Shown here: piece by piece, positions 10,950-23,269 of the stretch
Position numbering within the stretch: the first letter of the stretch is position 1
Layout: each line of letters starts with the position of its first letter
Assembly: GCF_000224145.3 (NCBI RefSeq)
Contig: NC_020172.2
Span: 4,555,961-4,619,960, forward strand
Direction of reading: 5' to 3'
Source of the DNA: Ciona intestinalis
Taxonomy: Eukaryota; Chordata; Ascidiacea; Phlebobranchia; Cionidae
DNA length: 64,000 nt
Notes under the pieces: generated by a model
Seen by the model: only the letters and a program-made list of their open reading frames with translations
The model's database searches: none
Told to the model about the DNA's origin: nothing
Program-made: the position numbers and the translations under genes

Positions 10950-13900
10950 TTACAAGGGAATAAAAGTGAACTGAGGTTCTTCAGATGGCACAGTTACCAA
11001 TCTGAAATGTGGTTTAATTGGTTTGTGATGATATTCCACTTTATATCGACTGAGTAAACTGATGAGAAGATAATGAACTTCTTGCATCGCAAATTTACGA
11101 CCTGGACACGCTCTGGCGCCCATGCCAAATGAACCAATCATAGCAAACCTTGGAAAAACAACCAATCAGAGCTACAGAATTATAATTGTAATAAGTTCTG
11201 CGAATCTGACCCTGATCTGGTGCTCATAAAGTTGGACCATTCTTGTGTAAAGAATACAGTAAGGATCTGGTAGTAGGAGAATGTAGCGTATTATAAAAGA
11301 CATATATTTACCCTAAATTCATCGTTTGTATTTCCTATTTAAATAACAGCCTTGATACTTCAGCTTCCCCGAAAAAAACAAACAAAAAAATGACATGAAT
11401 ATTAGTTTACTTTGATTTGTGTTTCCTTTCCAACCATCGCTCAGGTAAGAAACTTTCTGGTTGGTCGAAATATTCGGGATTTTTATGATGCGCTACATTG
11501 GAAAGAAGTAACAGTCTTGTACCTGTAAAGTAAAAGAATCACATTAAAAAAATGAATAAATTTATTTTTGCTAGTTTGTTAGGCAAGGACAGTCTTTATA
11601 ACACGGCTGTTCTGTTTCATACACCTTGTGCCCGCTAACGAGTTACCACGTATGTAACTTTGAGTATGAATACTTTTTATTTATGGTTGACAATTTGGAC
11701 AACCCATTAGTGACCGCTAGGTTAGAGCAACTACACATTACCTAAGGACATAACACTGATTAAAATAAAAACATCAAACTAATTTCAACTTCATAAAAAA
11801 ATGATATAATTTTATTTTAACCTGCTGGTACATTGTATCCCGATAAAACAACATCCACGGGCAATCGTCTTGAAGTTCCAGGAGTTAACGGAAACATACG
11901 CTGAGCTTCAAGCGCACAAGCATGAAGATATTTCATTCTTTGGAGTGACTGAAAAAAAAGCAATTGATTTGCTTTTATTGCTATTTATCTATCTTTATAG
12001 TAACTTATTTGATCTTTATCTACCCATATTATCCCATGCCACCATTGTTTAAAAAAAGATAAAGGATCAATCGCTACAGAATTGATCCGGACTGTTATTT
12101 TCTTACGAGAATTGTCTAACTTCATAAGCACTAGATCAGTGTTAAATTCCAAAACTTTTTCACAAAATAGTAAAAAAATCAGTAAAATAGTTTTTTTACC
12201 TTTCCATCCACTTTTCCAGATTGTAGAGCAGTTTTAATTTCTTCCCTTAATATTTCCTGCTTGTCAGGATTAACAGCCATGATATAAAGCATGAAAGCTG
12301 CTGCATTTGAAGTGGTGTCCACCCCTCCACCAAGCATATCTGACACAAGAATGTCAACCTCCCTGAAAAAGGAAATTTATTTTTTGACAAACCAGATGTG
12401 ATTTTTTTATATTTTTTTAAACTTTATGCTCGCTTGTGGGTTACCTCGTGTAACTTTATAGTATAATGTTTTTCATTTTTTAACTGACATCCTTTTCTAC
12501 ATTTTTTATAAATAGCGTGTTTTAACTAAATTTGCTGTTAATTTCTTTTTCTTCCTTCTTTAAATAACATCTTCTACTTCACTATCGTTTTTAAGATATC
12601 AAAAAACTATGCTATTATTTTACATTACCCTTGTGGTAAATCTTTTTTTGTCATCAATTTTTCCAACTTGGTCAGTTTCTCAGGATCTTTTTCTTTGATT
12701 CTCTTCAATAGAATATCTCTCTGTTTCTTAATTGCTGCAACCTGAGCGGCTTGACATTGCTTCAATGCCTAAAAAAATTAGAATATTGTAAAAAAATTGG
12801 AAATGTGAATGATTATATAATAGAAAAAGTTGGTTTATAATAAAACATACGGATTTTATTCAATACGCACACTGTACCCATATATATGTCTCTTAATAAC
12901 TTTGTGGTTTTTCCCTTTTTGGGGGTCTATTTTCTTGTAGTTTGACGATTTGGACAACCTATTAATGGCCACTGAATTCGAGCAGTGACTGTTACATAAT
13001 ACCTTGACAGTAAATCAAGAACAAAGATCAGTATTTGAAGAAAAAGTCTAAATAAATAAATTACAGAAAAAACTGCAAAACATGATTAAATCTCAAGAAC
13101 AAACTTTTAAAAAACTCACTCTTATTTGTTTTGTTTCAAAATATTTCCAAAATGGAGGTGCAACAGTGAGTTCTGCCATCAGTTGGAACATAAGGTTGCT
13201 GTTGTCGACGATTTCTTGAAGGTGTTCTTCAACCTCTCCAGTAAACATACCTTTTTAGATAAATCAAAAAAAGAAAATTTCAATACAGTGCAAATATAAA
13301 CATGTTACATACATTATGGGTGCAATTGGACACGACTCGGCAATCGCTCCAAACCAGCGGTCACTGATAGGTGGTATAAGTTATCAGCCATACATAAGGA
13401 AAACATTTAAAAAAAATCGCCTCCGAAAAATAATTTTCCACATAGTTACATACTTAGTAACTCGCAAGCTGGCGCGTGGTGTATAAACAGAACACCCGTG
13501 TTATAATGACGTCGTTTTCTGTCACATGAGGATTAAGCAAGTTACATTCATTCATTTAAGTAATATAAATTACCGAATCTTGTGTCCAAACTAAACACTC
13601 CAGCCCCCTCTAGTGCCCATTTGTTTAAAGCGAGAGCAAAGTTGGGAACCTAAGATATCTCTAATGTTATATAAATAAAACTGTTTCATGGTAAATGCTT
13701 TCTAAACTACATCTGTTAAACTAATTTAAGAGGTGTATCTTTTATATACAAGTGTATTTTAATAATTCTTTTATCATTTTTTTTCTCATTTTCTTTGTTA
13801 AGGGAATTTGACTTTGGTTTGGCAATTACTTGTTAAAATGTTTTAACTTATAAGCAAGGTGATATTTTAACCAACAATTTTTCACACCTGCCTGTAAACT

Positions 13901-15461
13901 GTACTGCGTAAATTAAAATCCAAATATAAATATTCTTACTTCATTATTTGAATCCAAACTACGACTTATATAATCAACAAAATCTTCTGATACTTCATGA
14001 ATGTCTTTGGAGTACGACCAAACAGAAGAGTTGGTAAGAAAATGCTCATTTACAATTCTGCGCAGCTAAACAAAAATATTCCAAATGTTATTATATTAAA
14101 GTAATAATAAAAGCCAACTGCTTATTTATGAAAATCTGTATATATACTATATATATATAACATTTTTCTCTTAAAAAGATCTTCCAAAACAACTTACTGT
14201 AAATGATGACTGGTTGGTTTTAATGCCAAATATTTGTTTTAATGCGGTCGTCAATAAATAAATATTCTTCTAAAAACCAATCAATTTACAAAAAGACAAA
14301 TTATTTATATTTAATTTAAACTAAAACGAATAAAATTAGGAATGCATGAGTGTTTCGAATTAATTGAAATTAAAAATTGTTGAAAAGGTTAAAAAAGTAT
14401 GAAAGCAACATACACCAACTAATAACTTACCTGATACCATTCTTCTCCTTGTATATTGACCAGACCACTCGGAACTCCAATTCTTTCTCTTACTACTTTT
14501 AGAAATTCAATTGGATCTCTATTAGCCAATCTGCTTTCCAATCTGAATAATTTCTCGTTATCTTGTGGTGAGAAACAATGAACAGTTGGTTCCGATAAGC
14601 CTGGTTTGTTTTAATAAATATTATGATTTTGATTAGAAAAGGATAAGAACTAGGCAACTTTTATTAACGGGAATCTAAATTTGAGTGTTGTTAGAAATGC
14701 TTAAAGGTGGGAAATGCATTGATTGTCCAATAACTCATATGCGGACACAAAGTGTATGAAATATAAAACCTGTGGAGTAACAACTGTCCTTGCCCCGCCA
14801 TGCAAAGATAAATAAGTTACATTCATTCATATATAAACACAAAGGTTAAGACAGCATCTGCCCTTTTGCATACAAAAAGTTTTTCCAGTCTTGCTAAGAA
14901 TACCTGGGATTATTGTTTCCTTATATATCGGACCCAGTTCATCAAATCTGGCTTTGAACAGATTGCTCAAGTTAGCAACATTAAATCCACGGAACTTTGT
15001 GTAGTCTAAAAACGTGCCAAGAATTGGAAGGCTTTTTGGTTGAGGGATTTCGGAAAAATCCTTTACTGCAGTTTCTTTGCTTTGAACTGAATAAAAAAAG
15101 TTGTTTGGTTATAAAAATATAAATAAACTTTTTATATCTCCTTAAAAACGATAGTGCAGATCATGTTATTTAAAGAAGGAAGAGAAGGGAATCAACAGCA
15201 AAACAACAGTCGTTGAAACATGGTATGAATAAAAAGTCAGTTAATGTTAAATGGAAACATGTCTGTTAATAAATATGTAAGAGCACAGTGATTATCCAAA
15301 ACATACTGTCCTTGTATATATTACAAACAGTGTTCATAAAACAGGTTACAAATTAAGATACAGGTCCATTTACCTTGTGCATGTTGAAGCCTTACAATGC
15401 AGATAACTTTAAAATAATCAAAACTTCTTCTTCTTGAAGCTTTTTGCAAGCAACTTAGCAT
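10950..15461 (-). CDS. cytochrome P450, mitochondrial clan, gene 2
   Basis: A haem mono-oxygenase of about 510 residues in 11 exons. In transcript order they lie near 15461-15373, 15087-14903, 14602-14430, 14066-13942, 13653-13573, 13252-13120, 12770-12628, 12365-12200, 11953-11823, 11523-11408 and 11153-10950. The first exon starts MLSCLQKASRRRSFDYFKV, basic and without acidic residues up to the Asp, which fits a mitochondrial presequence. Motifs: IPQPKSLPILGTFLDY, I-helix GGGVDTTSNAAAF, ExxR as EAQR, FLPERWLERK, haem loop FGMGARACPGRKFA, and the end FTFIPL. All key residues are present and no break was seen. Exon order matches genes 1 and 3, so the trio arose by tandem duplication. Three exons are almost identical to gene 3 although neighbouring exons are well diverged. 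The reaction and substrate cannot be told from sequence. Confidence 0.88.
11575..11760 (-). repeat. SINE copy in P450 gene 2 intron
   Basis: Body blocks ataacacggctgttctgttt, ctaacgagttaccacgtatg and acaacccattagtgaccgct are present; the tRNA-like head is largely lost. Confidence 0.6.
12478..12610. repeat. repeat D copy in P450 gene 2 intron
   Basis: Shares 'tttataaatagcgtgtttta', 'tgctgttaatttctttttc' and 'cactatcgtttttaagat' with the copies near 8036 and 15135. Confidence 0.5.
13310..13562 (+). repeat. SINE copy in P450 gene 2 intron
   Basis: Plus-orientation copy with 'ccagcggtcactgatagg', 'gttatcagccatacataa', 'gaacacccgtgttataatg' and the tail gttacattcattcattta. Confidence 0.65.
14735..14840 (+). 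repeat. SINE 3' fragment
   Basis: Holds the 3' part of the SINE: 'gacacaaagtgtatgaaata', 'aacaactgtccttgcc' and 'aagttacattcattcata'. Confidence 0.5.
15135..15242. repeat. repeat D copy in P450 gene 2 intron 1
   Basis: Contains 'agaagggaatcaacagcaaa' and 'acaacagtcgttgaaacatg', in the inverse orientation to the copy at 8036-8160. Confidence 0.55.
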
Positions 15462-15514
15462 TTTAAAAAAGTCAAAACTGAAAAAAAATCTCTCCTAGAC
15501 TCTAGATAAAGAAC

Positions 15515-15645
15515 AAACAAATGAATGTAACTTGCTTTGTTCTTGGTGGCGAAAAGAGACAGTAGTCATGACATGGGTGTTCTATTTCATACACCCTATG
15601 TCAGCTTACAAGTAGCCATGTATGTTACTTTGTTGGTGGTCATAA
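15515..15645 (-). repeat. SINE fragment
   Basis: Reads aatgaatgtaacttgctttg, then gacatgggtgttctatttca and cagcttacaagtagccatg, the usual SINE order in minus orientation. Confidence 0.55.
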
Positions 15646-15764
15646 ATTGAGATTTTATTTTAACAACAATCAACAGGTATATACAAATATGGTTAGTTGG
15701 TAGTAAACAATGAAAATACAAATATAAGAGTATGTATGCATCTGAAAAAAATGAAGAAAACTCT

Positions 15765-15895
15765 GGTATTTCCGCTACCAGGCATAATGTAAAAAATGTT
15801 TGGGGGCTCATCTGGTATAAAAAATACACAACGCCTTTTATACACTACAAAAAAACGCTTATTCACTAAGTTTTTTACACCAGATAGGCTGCTAA
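15765..15895. repeat. MITE-C copy
   Basis: Inverted arms: 'tccgctaccaggcataatg' with 'gggctcatctggtataaaaa' on the left, and a right part containing 'ttttacaccagatagg'. Confidence 0.55.
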
Positions 15896-16184
15896 ATAAA
15901 AACCAAGAATATTAAAAAAAAAACACTTCAAAACTTGTATAGTAGTAAAAAAATATGCAATAATGTTGGCAACCTGATTTGAACATAAAGTTTAAAAGAT
16001 TAACTTTATACCGGTAAAAATCTATAGGTAGTTTGGTGTAAAAATACAAATATTAGTAAAAAGGTACTTCTGCAGAGGTAATTACAACATTAACAGAATA
16101 AAGGTATTGAAAAACACATATTATTGATACATGGTAAAAGCTAAGTTGTTCTATACAAAATCAATAAAAATGTTACATCTAACG

Positions 16185-16350
16185 ATTTTTGCATTGATTA
16201 ATTTTTTGTGATTTTACATTCACATTTATACAAGGCAAAACATGTATAGCAATTTTTGCATTGATTAAAAGGTACAGCAATTTGCATTGATTAAAGGTAT
16301 AGCAATTTTTGCATTGATTAAAGGTATAACAACTTTGCATTGAATAAAAC
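16185..16350. repeat. ~30-bp tandem repeat
   Basis: The unit 'gtatagcaatttttgcattg' plus 'attaaag' recurs about four times with small changes. Confidence 0.65.
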
Positions 16351-16735
16351 TCACTGTAAAATGTATAAAATATCTTACGTTGAAGAAGATTAAATTAATG
16401 TAACAATACATAAAGGGAAAAAACAACATTTTATTAAATATTTTCATCAAGTTGTCCCAGCATGTGAGGATAAATAAGACCCAAAATGTTACAAAGTTCA
16501 GACCAGTATATAGGGGTCAGGATAATACCTAACGGAAAAAAATCAAGTCCAGCAAATTGTATGATGTAAGAGATATATATTTCGCCTAAATGGCATTGAC
16601 AGTCCATTATTTAAAAAGCATCTTTTGAATTTAAAAGAAAAGACCAACAATACCATTGTTTTGTAAAATATGCATTCTCATTTAAAATTTATTCCAAAGT
16701 CTCTAATTTAAATAAGATCAAAGGGTGGATAGTTT

Positions 16736-19700
16736 TTATGATAGGGGAATAAAAGTGAACTGAGGTTTTTCAGATGGCACAGTTAGCAATCTGAAATGTG
16801 GTTTAATTGGTTTGTGATGATATTCCACTTTATATCGACTGAGTAAACTGATGAGAAGATAATGAACTTCCTGCATCGCAAATTTACGACCTGGACAAGC
16901 TCGAACACCTCTGCCAAAGGCACCAGTCGTAGCAAACCTAAAGTTACATAAACGAATAAAAATTATTTTGTCTCTTCGGTCACGATCAAAGTTTACAAAA
17001 GCGAAAAGACGGGTAGGACCGGTAAAATATCAGTTGTTAAAACACACTTATTAATAAAAATAGAAATTAACCTGTTGTGGATAAAAGACGTAACCTTTAC
17101 ACTCCACTGGCACCATAGTACTGTGGGGGAAGATGGGACACCTTTAGCACATAACAACCAAATATCCTGATCGTGTTTTAAACAATTAACAACGGACCAG
17201 GAGAGTCGTGAAGATACGATTTGATAATTCTTTGAATGTTCTTTGTTTACTACCAAATGGGACGAGAAAATAGAATGAAAAGGTGTCCCATCTCCCCCCC
17301 CCTACCATGCAATGTAAAAAAATAAACAACATTCGATTAGGAAATATTAAAGTTCTAATCAAAAGAAAAGTTTGTGCAAAAACACAACCCGTACAATGGG
17401 GGTAAAACATATTCAATACATACTTTGATTCAGAATTTCTTCTTTCAAGCCACCTTTCAGGTAAGAAAGTTTCGGGGTCTTTAAAATATTTTGCATCTTT
17501 ATTATTTACTACATTCCCTGTCAGTAGTATGCGGGTGCCTGGGCAAAAAATGTTGAAAAAATAAGAAATTATAAGAAATAATGTTATACAGTATATGACA
17601 CAAGAATTATATGTATGTCTAGAAGTGGCTGAAGTTGACCAACTTTTCTGAATACTGGGTCCTACCAAATGAAAATATATGCTCAATGCTTAATGCTGGA
17701 TTCTTTGTTTTACATATGGTAGGGTGGGGGAAATGGGACACATTTATGTTCTATTTTCTCTTCCTATTTGGTAGTAAACAAAGAACATTAAAAGAATTAT
17801 AAAACCGTATCTTTACAGTGTCCATAGACCGTTGTTAATTGTTTAAAACCCGATTAGGATATTCAGAATGTGCTAAAGTTGTCCCATTTTCCCCATAGTA
17901 CTTAATAAATTACTCATTGTTCCTAAAATAGTTTGACATTACATGTTCGATACCAAATTGTATAACTTATGTCACGTACACGCATCATGTGATATTTTAA
18001 GACTATTAAAAGATGCAACTTATCCTTGGGAATGTAATCTATCAACTTGAGATGAATGAATGAAGCTTGTTTATGTTCACATGGCAACATAGGTGTTATG
18101 TTTCAAGCACCTCGTGTCTGATTACATGGTACCATGTATACAGCTGTGCTGGTGATTGTATTTTATTATATATGGCCGAGATTTCTGTATGACTGGCAAT
18201 TTGAATCAAGCATCAAACCTGGCATCAAGTAAGGGTTATAATGCAAGGGTTCCGACTTCTGACCACTAAGCCATGGTGTCAGTTTATTCAGATAAAATAA
18301 CCAATATATTATGTATCTGTGTAACAAAAATCACAACTTCCGAAAAGGTATAAGGTGACTGTACACGGTATCCGGAATTCGTCGGTTTTATCTGTTTTGT
18401 CCGGATTGCGCTGCCGCATGCGGAATTGGACACGGGTTTGCATACAACTTCACAAGCGAATTTACACGCCAGATCCTGTGTGCTGCCACCTATATCGGTT
18501 ATAATACATAACATATTAGCAGACCTGCTGGTACATTGTATCCACATACTTCTATATCCTTTTCAAACATTCTGGCTACTCCGAACGAAAATGGGAAGAG
18601 GCGCTGAGTTTCTTGCACACAAGCGTGGAGATATTTCATTGTTTGTACGGACTGTTAGGAATAGTTAAAAGTATAAGTTTAAACAGTCCTTCAAATAACT
18701 AATATACTTTGATGGGTAAACCAAAGTTGAAAAACATAAAAGGCTTAGTTATCTGCTACAGATTAAAATGACGCACTCGCTGCTACCATTGTGGGCATAC
18801 GTGTCTTTGGGCATAACACTTAACGACAATTGCTCCAACCCGATGGTCATTAATGTGTTGTACCCACAAAGTTACATACAACTTGTAGACGGGCACGAGG
18901 TGTATGAAACAGAACACCCCTGTTATAATGACTGTCGTTAACCGCAAGGCGAGCGCGGATAAAAGTTATATTTGAAACTTAAATAATTAACTGCTTTACC
19001 CTGCCATCCACTTTCCCAGATTGTAGAGCAGTTTTAATTTCTTCCCTTAATATTTCCTGCTTGTCAGGATTGACAGCCATGATATAAAGCATGAAAGCTG
19101 CTGCATTTGAAGTGGTGTCCACCCCTCCACCAAGCATATCTGACACAAGTGAAGCAATCTCTCTGTAGCAAACATAAGGTAATCTTTTAGGCGCTTATGA
19201 GTGTTCAAGATACAACTATTAGGTAATACAGGGGTTCTAAAACTTGTGCCACAAACCTTAGGGGTTGCTGAGATCATAGCCCACCAACTGTACACAAAGT
19301 ACATGTGTTAGATAAAACATAACAACGATAGCAAAGAATATTATTTAAAAAGCTGAATAAAACATCAATTGTTAAAACACGCTATGGATATATAAGTATG
19401 GAAAAATGGTTAGTTAAAAAGAGTTGCTATTTAACAAGTTATATTGAATAGAAAACCAAGTAAGAAAGCTTACTCTTCATTAAGGTCGCTGTTTTCAAGC
19501 ACAGTTTTTAACTTTGTCTTTGATCCTGGAGTCTTCTCCTTCATTTGGTTCATTATTTTCACTCTCTGTTTCTGTATTGCTTCACTTTGTTTCTTTACAA
19601 CTGAGGTGAGAGCCTAAACAAAAGGGTTGCAACTGACAGTAAGACAGAAAAATCCCTTTTTTTTAAATTTTTTTCTTTTTTTTTTGTTATGTGAAGTAGT

Positions 19701-22700
19701 TTCAGTAGTTTCAGTTATACCAAAAGCTTAAATCCTAAACTGACAGCAGGACAGAAAAATACTTTTTTTTTCATAAATTTTTTTTTCTCACATTTTTTTA
19801 TGTCAAGTGCAGTATTTTCACACATACCCTTACAATGGTAGCAGCTTTGAGCTTTGAACCCATTCCCTTTGAGTTAAAGGCAGACATGATAACCACTTTG
19901 CTACGGCGCCGATGAAGAAACTTACATTCTGTTACTTCTGCTACCAGGCATCGTATAATTATATTAGTGGCTCATCTGGTATAAAAACGTAGTGTATATC
20001 CAACGTTTCGTCTGCCATACGGCGAGACTTCATCGGGGAATGAGAAAAGAAACTAACATACCTTCATTTTTCTTGTGGTGATGTATTTGTACAACGGTGG
20101 TTTTAGAAATAGATCCGTCATTAAAGTAAAGCTTTCAATCACTTGATCCATGATTACTTTTAAGTTATCGTCCAATTGACCAGAAAAATTACCTGCGTGT
20201 AAAATAATATATAATAATTTTATAATAATATTTTCCAAAAAAACAACCTAGAAATACCTACACATTTTTGTTGTTGTAATAATTACTGTATATTTTGGAT
20301 CCAGCCTAACTTTATAGCATAAAAATATAACTTATACAGATACAATAAATATATCTGATAAATGATCAGATTTCAACTTTAAAAAACAAGTTAAAACTTT
20401 AACTATATATTTTTTAACAACAATTAGAGTATTTTTAATAAAAAAATATGTATTATATGTATATAAAGGTCCTAGTTATATCTTTATTATTAATTTAAAT
20501 TAGTGAGTAAAACAATAAAATTAAATTACCGAATCTTGTGTCCAAACAAAACACTCCAGCCCCCTCCAGTGCCCATTTGTTTAAAGCGAGAGCAAAATTT
20601 GGAAACTGCAACAGGTATGAGAAATTTATATTGTTGGTATATAACCATAACCTCATGACTCTCATAGACCGTTGTTAATTGTTTAAAACTTGATCGGGAT
20701 ACTTGGATAATATGTGCTAAAGGTCTTCCTATCTTCGCCCCCCTACTAATGGATTGGGACCTGGAGCCAAGCTTAGTTTAGTTGCCTAATGACGATATTA
20801 AAAAAAACAACGGGTTGCATTTGACCTTACCTCATTATTTTCATCCAAGTTATCAGCGATATAATCCACAAAATCATCACAAACTTCATGTAAAGCACTT
20901 GAGTAAGACCACACTGATGCATTCGACAGCAAATACCTGTTCGCCACTTTTCGGAACTAAATGTTACGTTACTTTTAATAATTATTTAATATAAATATGT
21001 TACACCCTATGCACTAATAAAACTGGAGCCAAATTTATCTTAAATCCCTATAGTTGACAAGGAATCAAGGACCTCACCCATATAAAATAGAAATAAAATA
21101 TTGCCAAGTTTAGCATGTTCAACTGTAATACTTGAAGCTACAGGATACAGGATATAAGCTAGAATCTGTTATAGCTATTCTGCAACTGCAAACATTAAAT
21201 TAAATTTAAAACATACCAGAAAACAAATTATCATAATATTGATAGACCACACACTTGCCAATTAAGTATGTGTGCAGCTGTCGAAACAGAATGTGTCCTT
21301 GAAAACCTTATAAATGAATGTAACTAGCTTTATCCTCGGGAGACCGGAAAACAGCTTATAAGTTACCATGAATGTAACTTTTTGAGTGATTGCTTTTTTT
21401 GGTTTTTTTATTCTTCGTATTTATGTATGGCTGACAATTTGGACAATGAATTAATGAACACTGGATTGAAGCAATTGTGTTAAATATAGTACCCAAAGAC
21501 ACATATGCCTAAGCTGTGCCACAGCGCTGGACCTAAAACTAACAGGTAATGGGTTAAAGGCTTGTCCCAAGTCGTCCCTGCTACCATTGTGGGCGTGTAT
21601 GTCTATGAGCAAGATAGTTAACGGCAATTACCCAGTGGTCACCAATGGGTTGTATTAATGGTCAGTCATACATTATAACAAATATATCCACACCTTAAAC
21701 CACTCTTCCCAGCTTGGATCCAACAAACCAGAACTCACTCCTGCATTTTCTCTAGCGATCTGAATAAAATCTAAAGGTCCACGGTTGGAATATTTATCCT
21801 CAAGTCTAAACATTGCTTTGTTGGCCTCAGCAGATGAACAGAATACATCATAGCTTGTCAGCCCTGTAAATTAAGTTGGCTTCATTGTAAATCTATTGCA
21901 ATGTCAAATATATTGGTACCAGTATACATGCAACAATCATAGTAACATAATACACATGTGTTGTTGTGTATATTATATATGGTGTTAATGAAAAATTTTC
22001 CCTCCATTGTTTGACCGCTAAATGTAAAACTAGTCTTTATAACCACTGACTAGCAACCTATAACACTTTCCACCAGCCTAATCCGGGCCCCAAAAATACA
22101 TACCAGGGGTGGTATACTCGGCTACCGACTAAACCAGTCGGTCTCGGTAACTATTGGTTACCGCGTTTTTTTAGTCGGCCGACTAAAATTTAGTCGGTGG
22201 TTTTTCACATTTAGTCGGCCGACTAAGTTTCTGTGCATTACTCATTACAGAAGTTAGTCGGTCAAAATCGGCCGACTAAAATTTTAGTCGGGCGACTAAA
22301 AAAGCAAAATCAAATTTAGGCGGCGACTAGTTTAGTCGGTAGCCGAGTATGCCATCCCAGTTGCTATTACTAACAGACCAGGCCAACGTTTTTCACCTGG
22401 TAGGACATTTTCTTTAAAGATTGGTCCATATTTTTTGTGTCGCTTCTGGTAATGTGAATACAGCTCTTCAGTTTTGAAGCCGCGTAACGCAGTGTAATCC
22501 AAGAACGTCCCAAAAAGACCTTTTGGCTCGGGAATGTCAGAAAATGGTTTTGTTTTTGCTGCGTTGATGTTGCTGGCTGTTTTTGCTTTTTAAAGCAAGT
22601 CATTAGTCATGAAAATTATATGCAATTTGCTGTTAAAAAATTAATATGAACCAGAAAGTAGACGTTTCACAGTAAAGTCCAAGCAATTTTTTTAACATGA

Positions 22701-23091
22701 TAATAATATCTCTATTTTTCTCTTCGATTACGGTAGCAAATATTTAGAAATATTTAAAACTAGATTTAGAAGTATTTAAAATTTAAATCAAAAAAATATT
22801 AATTCCTAAAAGTTTGCAGAAAATGTAAAAGTATTATTCTTTATTGATAATATACGTCATACGATATACGTATTGCATTGGATTTGTATGGTGATACATA
22901 TGCCACTAAAACGAAAGTAAATGGTTCACTACAGAAGCAGCAGAATTTTTTGCGGCAATCCAAGTTAAACAAAAAAATCGCATATTTCACAAGTTGCTTA
23001 ATTTACCTTCTATGTGTTGCCGTCTATTTGAAGTAACTGCATTTTGGTAGAAATTGGTGAAAAATCCACGTTTTTGCCATTTACGAATCAT
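16736..23091 (-). CDS. cytochrome P450, mitochondrial clan, gene 3
   Basis: A haem mono-oxygenase of about 500 residues in 11 exons, in transcript order near 23091-23004, 22590-22398, 21866-21694, 20956-20830, 20608-20527, 20192-20060, 19614-19472, 19165-18998, 18650-18520, 17539-17424 and 16938-16736. I chose the ATG at 23091 because the resulting peptide, MIRKWQKRGFFTNFYQNAV, is basic like a mitochondrial presequence and stays in frame with the QHIEG exon end, which aligns with QHAQG of gene 2. Motifs: IPEPKGL then FGTFLDY (two residues shorter here than in genes 1 and 2), GGGVDTTSNAAAF, ETQR, FLPERWLERR, and FGRGVRACPGRKFA with the haem Cys. The stop lies one codon later than in gene 2. 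Introns carry two MITE-A copies, SINEs and a palindromic hAT-like element. No disabling change was seen. Confidence 0.87.
17116..17310. repeat. MITE-A copy in P450 gene 3 intron
   Basis: Near-intact copy. Left end 'tagtactgtgggggaagatg', internal 'tttaaacaattaacaacgg', right end 'aaaggtgtcccatctccccc'. Confidence 0.85.
17718..17901. repeat. MITE-A copy in P450 gene 3 intron
   Basis: Inverse orientation to the copy at 17116. Left end 'ggtagggtgggggaaatggg', internal 'ttgttaattgtttaaaaccc', right end 'gttgtcccattttcccca'. Confidence 0.85.
18050..18275 (-). repeat. SINE copy in P450 gene 3 intron
   Basis: Starts with the tail 'gatgaatgaatgaagcttg', then gcaacataggtgttatgttt and ttacatggtaccatgtatac. 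The remaining body is diverged. Confidence 0.5.
18775..18985 (+). repeat. SINE copy in P450 gene 3 intron
   Basis: Contains 'ctgctaccattgtgggcata', 'acttaacgacaattgctcca', 'gaacacccctgttataatga' and 'ggcgagcgcggataaaag', in plus orientation. Confidence 0.6.
19625..19815. repeat. direct duplication with T runs
   Basis: A ~110-bp segment beginning 'aactgacagtaagacagaaa' is followed by a second version, 'aactgacagcaggacagaaa', each leading into a long T-rich run and 'tatgtgaagtag' or 'tatgtcaagtgcag'. Confidence 0.6.
19931..20045. repeat. MITE-C copy
   Basis: Begins 'ttacttctgctaccaggca', followed by 'ggctcatctggtataaaaac' and 'caacgtttcgtctgccatac'. It lies just upstream (in + coordinates) of a P450 gene 3 exon. 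Confidence 0.55.
20641..20749. repeat. truncated MITE-A
   Basis: Retains 'gaccgttgttaattgtttaa', 'cttgatcgggatacttgga' and the right end 'tcttcgcccccctacta'. Confidence 0.6.
21310..21690. repeat. two SINE fragments back to back
   Basis: A minus-orientation copy (21310-21530, with aatgaatgtaactagcttta and gtatggctgacaatttggac) is followed by a plus-orientation piece (21560-21690, with 'ctgctaccattgtgggcgtg' and 'cccagtggtcaccaatgggt'). Confidence 0.55.
22104..22360. mobile_element. palindromic hAT-like MITE in P450 gene 3
   Basis: A 257-bp element whose ends are inverted copies: 'caggggtggtatactcggct' on the left and, on the right, 'gccgagtatgccatcccag', which read in reverse starts 'ctgggatggcatactcggc'. 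Between them the motif 'agtcggccgactaaa' recurs in both orientations, so most of the element can fold on itself. The CAGGGGTGG terminus resembles hAT elements. I could not find a convincing 8-bp target duplication, so the superfamily is a guess. It has no coding capacity and lies in an intron. Confidence 0.75.
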
Positions 23092-23269
23092 TTTAATTTA
23101 GACCAGAATAAACCAATAAACACCATTTACAGACGCAACTTTTGTTCCACAACAAGAGTGACTGACTCAGCAGAATTACCTTTTTCGTTTTTTTATTCGT
23201 CAGTGAGGTTACTAGGCCATTCGTCAAAGCGCGTTCCGTTTCTGTCCTTAAGAACCAAATATTTGACAT

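Larger units (their letters stand above)
15462..16735. other. spacer between P450 genes 2 and 3
   Basis: No gene seen. It holds the presumed gene 2 promoter, a SINE fragment (15515-15645), a MITE-C copy (15765-15895), a ~30-bp tandem repeat (16185-16350) and a further dispersed repeat near 16495-16640 that recurs at 50225, 58470 and 63890. Confidence 0.6.

Noticed and set aside
10950-23091. P450 genes 2 and 3 as another haplotype duplication
   Set aside because: Most exons and all introns are strongly diverged, and each gene has its own first exon and complete motif set; they are true paralogues with local conversion.
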